From positions 84,910-148,909 of the forward strand of contig VGMT01000002.1 in NCBI GenBank assembly GCA_016866335.1: a stretch of DNA of 64,000 bases, in the 5' to 3' direction. The translations under genes were made by a program, and so were the position numbers. Under the pieces are notes generated by a model. That model did no database searches, was not told the DNA's origin, and was given only the letters and a program-made list of their open reading frames with translations. Positions 59,506 to 64,000 of this stretch are shown here, piece after piece (positions within the stretch are counted from its first letter, which is position 1; each line of letters opens with the position of its first letter). This stretch comes from Bacteroidota bacterium. GTDB taxonomy: Bacteria > Bacteroidota > Bacteroidia > CAIKAF01.

Positions 59506-60393
59506 TTACTTTTTCTTTTTTAGGTTGACCAGGAATACGCCGAAGAAAATAATACCCATGCTAATAAAAACCGATGTATTAAGGTCTTCGTTGAGAATCC
59601 AGCCCCATATTAGAGCGAAAACAGGAATCAAATAGGTAACCGAAGCGGCAAAAAGGACGGTGGTTTGCTTGATTAAATAATTGAAAACCAGAACAGCTAG
59701 GCCGGTCCCAACAAATCCCAACAAAGCTATAAAATAGAGGGCCTCTTGCCGATTTGGGTCTGAGAATACCAAAGCAACACTTCCGTCTAATCCCAGAGAA
59801 AGCAAGGCAGGTAAGCCTACAACAAAAAGGGCCCCACCCGAAATAACCATGGCGGGTTGTTGGCCAAGTTTTGATTTGATGATGTTGGTAGAAAATCCGT
59901 AACAAATACTTCCCAGCAAGGGCATCAATGCAAAATAAAGGGTAGAGCTGTCGGCATGAATTTTTCGTTGAGAAGCGATAAGAAAAACGGTTCCTGCCAG
60001 TCCAATTAAAATACCTAATGCTCCTTTCCAGCTTACTTTAAGTTGAAAAAAGGTAAGGCCAACCAATAAGGTAAAAAGGGGGGCTGTTGAATTTATAATG
60101 GCGGCTAAAGAAGAGTCGATCCGTGTGATGCCTGCTGCAAAAAGAACCGCGGGGATGCCACTTCCAATAAACCCTGCAGCCAGCAACCAGCCCCATGTTT
60201 TTTTTGAGATTTTGGACCAGTGCTGCAGCAAAAATGGCAGCAAAATAGCTGCACCAAAAACCATTCGCCAACGCGCAACTTCAAAGGCAGTAAAGGCCTG
60301 AAGACCAATTTTCATAAGAATAAACGAACTGCCCCAGGTTAAACCCAATACCAACAACACAAAAAACTGAAACGTCTTATTCCTAAAATCCAT
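59506..60393 (-). CDS. EamA-family (DMT) transporter
   Basis: The 295-residue protein has ten hydrophobic helices in two EamA repeats. The first begins LVLGLTWGSSFILMKIGLQAFTAFEVARWR and the second reads FALMPLLGSICYGFSTNIIKSKLG. It matches the RhaT/YdcZ-like drug/metabolite transporter superfamily. The substrate is unknown; members export amino acids, purines or other metabolites. It is a single gene with a promoter close upstream and ends in a lysine cluster. Confidence 0.9.
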   Translation of the reverse strand: MDFRNKTFQFFVLLVLGLTWGSSFILMKIGLQAFTAFEVARWRMVFGAAILLPFLLQHWSKISKKTWGWLLAAGFIGSGIPAVLFAAGITRIDSSLAAIINSTAPLFTLLVGLTFFQLKVSWKGALGILIGLAGTVFLIASQRKIHADSSTLYFALMPLLGSICYGFSTNIIKSKLGQQPAMVISGGALFVVGLPALLSLGLDGSVALVFSDPNRQEALYFIALLGFVGTGLAVLVFNYLIKQTTVLFAASVTYLIPVFALIWGWILNEDLNTSVFISMGIIFFGVFLVNLKKKK

Positions 60394-60408
60394 GGGCTAT
60401 CCGTGGCG

Positions 60409-60435
60409 CAAAGGTACGTTTCCCTTGGCATTCAA
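60409..60435 (-). promoter_or_regulatory. Promoter of the EamA transporter gene
   Basis: On the minus strand TTG (60435-60433), a 16-nt spacer, then TACCTTTG (60416-60409), 15 nt before the ATG at 60393. Confidence 0.55.
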
Positions 60436-60506
60436 ATGGATTTAAAATAAAAAAGTGCAAGAATACAAGTTTTAATTTTTAGCATGGTTCGCGGTTAAAG
60501 TAAAAA

Positions 60507-61229
60507 CTATCTTTTTTCCCATTTAGGGTAAATCAACGTTTGCAGTTGTTCTTGCCAAATTTTGTATCCATTTTCATTCATATGTAGTCCGTCGCGCAGA
60601 AATAAATCTGGGCGGGGCTCTCCTTCTTCATTCAGCATTGGACTTCGAACGTCAACAAATTCCCAGCGTTGGGTTTTATCTGTTGTCAAAATGGATTTGA
60701 TTTCGTTGTTGACGCAGTTTTGTTTTTCAAGAAAGTGCCGGCTAAGCAAACTTGGCTTTACCGAAATAAACCAGACAGGTATAGATGGAAGGTGAAAATT
60801 TAGGGTGTCAAAGAGCAGTTTAAACTGACCAACGACATCGGACACGGTTGAATATGGGAGGGAAATGTCGTTTTCTCCGCAATAGATTACCAAGCCCTTG
60901 GGTTTATGATTCAGAATCAATTCGGGCAGGTACTTTAATAATTCGGGTAAGGTTGATCCACCAAACCCAGTATTGCATACAGGAAGGTCGGGAAAACTGG
61001 ACTCTATATTTTTCCAAAGGCGAATGCTTGAACTTCCAGTAAAAACAATTCCACCCTGTTTGCAAGGGTTCGCTGCAATGACCTGAATTTGGTTAAAAAA
61101 TCGGGTTTCAACCTTCTTTACTGAATCGGTGTAGGTATTTGGAGTTCCTTCGGTCCAAGAGCATTGGGCTTTTAGGCCTATTGAGAAGGCTAGAAAAGAT
61201 CCAAGTAAACCCCACCGACCAATCACCAT
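60507..61229 (-). CDS. SGNH/GDSL hydrolase family secreted protein
   Basis: The 240-residue protein has a signal peptide ending near LKAQ. It then shows the SGNH blocks: GGIVFTGSSSIRLWKNI (block I Ser), NTGFGGSTLPELL (block II Gly), YCGENDI (block III Asn) and RDGLHMNENGYKIW (block V Asp-x-x-His). It is probably a secreted esterase or deacetylase acting on glycan or lipid acyl groups. Its ATG overlaps the stop of the M4 protease gene by 7 nt, so the two are likely co-expressed. Confidence 0.9.
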   Translation of the reverse strand: MVIGRWGLLGSFLAFSIGLKAQCSWTEGTPNTYTDSVKKVETRFFNQIQVIAANPCKQGGIVFTGSSSIRLWKNIESSFPDLPVCNTGFGGSTLPELLKYLPELILNHKPKGLVIYCGENDISLPYSTVSDVVGQFKLLFDTLNFHLPSIPVWFISVKPSLLSRHFLEKQNCVNNEIKSILTTDKTQRWEFVDVRSPMLNEEGEPRPDLFLRDGLHMNENGYKIWQEQLQTLIYPKWEKR

Positions 61230-64000
61230 TTAATCAACCGTTGTTGTCCTAAGGATTGTCCTTGGTTTCCAACAGCGCGGATAAAATAAATGCCTGATCT
61301 TATATTTTCTAAGCCTTGTATTTCTTGCGGAGACTGAACGGCTGCTTTAAATTGCCGAACCGTGCGTCCGGTCAAATCCAATAGCATCCAAGAGTCAATT
61401 TGGGCTGTACCCTTCCAATTTAAGAACAATGAATTGGAAAATGGAATAGGATACGCTTCAAATATGCTTTCTGGATTTGAGGATAAACTCATGGTTTGGA
61501 CGGTTACCGATTGTCCGGTTGTATCGGAACAGCCTTGGTGGAATGCTATCAATGAGGGGAAATAGGTTCCGGCTTGAGAGTAGGTATGGCTAGGATTTTG
61601 TTGGGTTGATGCGTTTCCGTCACCAAAGTCCCATAAATAGCCCGATGCTCCAAATGAAGTTGAAACAAAATTAACCGAGAGGCCCTGTGTAGATTGGGTG
61701 AACGAAGCAATCACCGAATCTAGGGCGGTGATAACTGCCACACGGGGTGAGATGCAGGGCTTTGCTTGGACTTCCCAATCGTAGCAATAATAATAGAAAT
61801 TATTGCCTGCCGAAGATCCTGTAATGCTAACCAATCCAGCAGATGTGTATGGGTAGCTTACGTTGGCATTGTTTCGGTACAAAGCCATATCGCTGCCCCC
61901 CAACCGGTAAGCTGTGCCAGGCTGAAGGTTAAAATTGAGCGCAATTCTGGATTGCCCACCTGGAATATTGATAAATCTTGAATCAATGACATTGCCAGCG
62001 GCATCCCAAAGCATAATGGTTCTATTTCCAGCGCCATTTGCATTCACCCAAACGGAATTTAGGGTGACAGGTTGAAGGACGTTGAAAATCAAATATTGAG
62101 GGGTAGAGTTGTTGTGGAACCCTCCATTGGCTGCGCTATTCACAGAACCAACATTTAAAACAGGCTGATTTTCTACGTGTTCAACCCAAAAGGTGTCGGT
62201 AGCAGCAACATACACCTGAAGGCTGTCGCCGGTGTAAATGGGTGTGGTCGCATTTTGAGCCATGTACCAACGAATTTCATCGAGAGCCGTTGCTGTTAAC
62301 AGGGCTGAATCGGGAGCACAAATACTAATATTTCCGCTGGTTTGTGGCACATCAGGACGATCGATGGTTATGTAGTTTATTTTAACAATGGAGTCGGAAC
62401 CAATAAAATTGGTGGCCACCAATTTGACCGAAAAAGTTCCATCGACCTGATAATCGTGGTCCGGGTTCTGCAGAACAGACGTGGTGCCATCGCCAAAATC
62501 CCAGGCCCAAGAAACAGCCCCATTGGTTGTTTGATCGGTAAAATGAATCAATCCATCGCACGAAACCAAAGAGGTCGCAAGGAAGTTGGCCGTAGGCGGG
62601 GTGGTTGGCATGGTGCAAGACCAATTGCAAATAAATCCAGCGCCGGTTACGAATGGATCTGCCGTCAATTTTAACGTTATGGCTCCTGTTGTGCTGGTAA
62701 TAGTTCCTCCATTAGGAAGATTGGTTCCTGAGTATTGACCGATAAGTGGGGCATTTGTGGTGCCTCCATCGTATACGAAAAGGAAGTCGTAACCAGATTC
62801 GGTATCAAAGGCGGTAAAATTTAGGGTAACCGTGGCTGCTCCTGTGGGGGCTATGGTAATGACAGAACTTAGGTTATCGGGATAATTGTTGGTGGCTCCG
62901 CCTGGATCAAACAAGGTTCCAAAGCATGAAAATTGAGTTTGATTTAGTCCATTCGGGTTCATTGTAACGGAACAAGGAAGGGTTGTATCTAAGGTAACAT
63001 AGGCATTTTGAACTACGGTATCTAAACCGCAAGGCCCCCCATTGGCTATTAGGCTCACGTTAAAGGTGCCTAATGTTTGGTAGGTATGAGTTGGGTTGAC
63101 GGCGGTTGATGTGTTGCCATCGCCGAAATTCCAAATAAAAGATCCTGCATTGGTGCTGGTGTTGTTGAAATTAACCATGGCTGGAGCTTGGCAGAAAGAC
63201 GTTGTTGGGGCAGTAAATCCAGCAATCACCGAACTGTTAAAAACGGGGCCTACGCCCACAGCATACCATGCATTTGTTGTGGCAATCACCTCGGGTGTGC
63301 AAGGGCCGAACAGGTCAATGGCCGATTGAATGGCATAGAATCGAGCGTCTTGGTGGTCGCTGTTGGGGCCAAGGTAAATGGTCAAATTTCTGAAGGCCAC
63401 CTTTGCCGCATTCACAACTCCAATTCCGGTTACCGAAAAAGGATTTCCCAAATCATTTGTTCCGTTTCCACCAACGGTGAGCAAATAGAACCAATAATTT
63501 TGCACCCCAGAATTGGTGTGCACTCCGCCGTTGTCTTGAGTTCCCGTGTAGTAATTGGTACCTCCATAGGTGTCGGGGTCGCCATAGGCATTCGGGTTGC
63601 TCATAGACCGTATTCCATTTCCGTTGGGTGTGGCATCTTCGCCGATGGTCCATTCGTTTACGTTATTGGCGTATGCGGTTACAGCCATACCAAAAATATC
63701 GCTGAACGATTCGTTGAGGGCCCCAGATTCATTTTGATAAACCAAGGCGGCAGTATTTGAAGTTAAACCGTGCGCTACCTCATGGGCGCAGATGTCAAGT
63801 GCGGTAAGCGGAGTGAAAACGCTACCGTCTCCGTCCCCATAGGTCATTCTTTGTCCGTCCCAAAATGCGTTGTTGTAGCTGTTGCTGTAGTGGATGTATG
63901 AGCGCAGGGTAAACCCATTTCCGTCGATGCTGTTTCGGTTGTGAATCAGCATAAAGTAATCGTAGGTAGTTTCGGCCCCCCAGTGTGCATCGCCGGCATA
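61223..64000 (-). CDS. Multidomain M4 (thermolysin-family) metalloprotease with T9SS tail (N-terminus beyond window)
   Basis: The frame is open to the right edge; 925 residues are visible. The M4 domain shows DAHWGAETTYDYF, then ICAHEVAHGLTSNTA (HExxH) and the downstream glutamate in GALNESFSDIFG. After it come a PKD domain (FIWNFGDGNTSTAVNPTHTY), a CUB-like domain (TAFDTESGYDFLFVYDG), a second PKD (WAWDFGDGTTSV), an Ig-like/jelly-roll region, a third PKD (YLWDFGDGNASTQQ), and a type A T9SS tail ending QQRLIKW. It is an exported degradative enzyme. The propeptide and signal peptide lie outside. An SGNH hydrolase gene follows it. Confidence 0.93.
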   Translation of the reverse strand, partial: YAGDAHWGAETTYDYFMLIHNRNSIDGNGFTLRSYIHYSNSYNNAFWDGQRMTYGDGDGSVFTPLTALDICAHEVAHGLTSNTAALVYQNESGALNESFSDIFGMAVTAYANNVNEWTIGEDATPNGNGIRSMSNPNAYGDPDTYGGTNYYTGTQDNGGVHTNSGVQNYWFYLLTVGGNGTNDLGNPFSVTGIGVVNAAKVAFRNLTIYLGPNSDHQDARFYAIQSAIDLFGPCTPEVIATTNAWYAVGVGPVFNSSVIAGFTAPTTSFCQAPAMVNFNNTSTNAGSFIWNFGDGNTSTAVNPTHTYQTLGTFNVSLIANGGPCGLDTVVQNAYVTLDTTLPCSVTMNPNGLNQTQFSCFGTLFDPGGATNNYPDNLSSVITIAPTGAATVTLNFTAFDTESGYDFLFVYDGGTTNAPLIGQYSGTNLPNGGTITSTTGAITLKLTADPFVTGAGFICNWSCTMPTTPPTANFLATSLVSCDGLIHFTDQTTNGAVSWAWDFGDGTTSVLQNPDHDYQVDGTFSVKLVATNFIGSDSIVKINYITIDRPDVPQTSGNISICAPDSALLTATALDEIRWYMAQNATTPIYTGDSLQVYVAATDTFWVEHVENQPVLNVGSVNSAANGGFHNNSTPQYLIFNVLQPVTLNSVWVNANGAGNRTIMLWDAAGNVIDSRFINIPGGQSRIALNFNLQPGTAYRLGGSDMALYRNNANVSYPYTSAGLVSITGSSAGNNFYYYCYDWEVQAKPCISPRVAVITALDSVIASFTQSTQGLSVNFVSTSFGASGYLWDFGDGNASTQQNPSHTYSQAGTYFPSLIAFHQGCSDTTGQSVTVQTMSLSSNPESIFEAYPIPFSNSLFLNWKGTAQIDSWMLLDLTGRTVRQFKAAVQSPQEIQGLENIRSGIYFIRAVGNQGQSLGQQRLIKW

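Overview
The window comes from a chromosome of the phylum Bacteroidota. The evidence is type IX secretion (T9SS) C-terminal sorting domains on three genes, a lipoprotein-rich envelope, a DUF6029/TlpA/Omp28 cluster, a Bacteroidota-type LptD, the alternative GlmU-like family, an adrenodoxin-type ferredoxin, ATGA-coupled genes with little Shine-Dalgarno sequence, and many promoters of the TTG / TAnnTTTG type. Nothing seen fixes the lineage below phylum. I see no prophage, insertion sequence, CRISPR array, rRNA or tRNA; this is mostly a housekeeping and envelope region. In many cases I moved the start given by the ORF track to a downstream ATG, because the track accepts TTG/GTG.

Layout. 1-4.8 kb: tail of a T9SS type B protein, a heptosyltransferase-like gene, and a TlpA thioredoxin / DUF6029 barrel / Omp28 lipoprotein operon. 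4.8-10.1 kb: sodium:solute symporter, TerC, BadF-type sugar kinase, Ppx/GppA, KdsB. 10.3-18 kb: GT-C glycosyltransferase, hydroxyacyl-CoA dehydrogenase, SmpB, and a Gfo/Idh - lipoprotein - polyprenyl-phosphate sugar transferase operon. 18-24 kb: Pcm, DUF2256, L19, HolA, EVE protein, S16, RimM, and a solute-binding lipoprotein. 24.1-25.8 kb: a decayed LytS/LytTR two-component pair. 25.8-33.7 kb: QueD, enolase, ferredoxin / FNR / fatty-acid desaturase, YceI, ferritin, RNase Z, a T9SS cargo protein, and a STAS protein. 34-42.7 kb: PyrB-PyrR, ribosomal protein S1, a Cfa-family methyltransferase, MiaA, CCA-adding enzyme, GT4. 42.8-50.8 kb: a giant NtrY-like kinase, AlkB with a divergent TetR, GH25 lysozyme, GlmU-like protein. 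50.8-58.6 kb: LptD divergent from an amidase - MCE - Fe-S oxidoreductase operon, then L31. 58.7-64 kb: an unknown protein, an EamA transporter, an SGNH hydrolase and a large M4 metalloprotease cut by the window end.

The most notable signal is not a gene. Five intergenic elements of 142-144 bp (10300-10442, 13318-13460, 14650-14793, 33957-34099, 39122-39263) share end motifs and a central GCGACTTTAGGAGC-like motif. The sequence between these motifs differs from copy to copy yet still base-pairs, so every copy folds into one long hairpin with compensatory changes. All five lie in the same orientation, downstream of the 3' end of a gene. This looks like a dispersed, structure-conserved DNA or RNA element.

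Other leads are four genes whose TAnnTTTG box ends exactly 4 nt before the ATG (candidate leaderless mRNAs), a Cfa-family enzyme that resembles fungal sphingolipid C9-methyltransferases, a response regulator that has both a frameshift and a lost phospho-acceptor aspartate, and a desaturase - FNR - ferredoxin cluster that may form its own electron chain.
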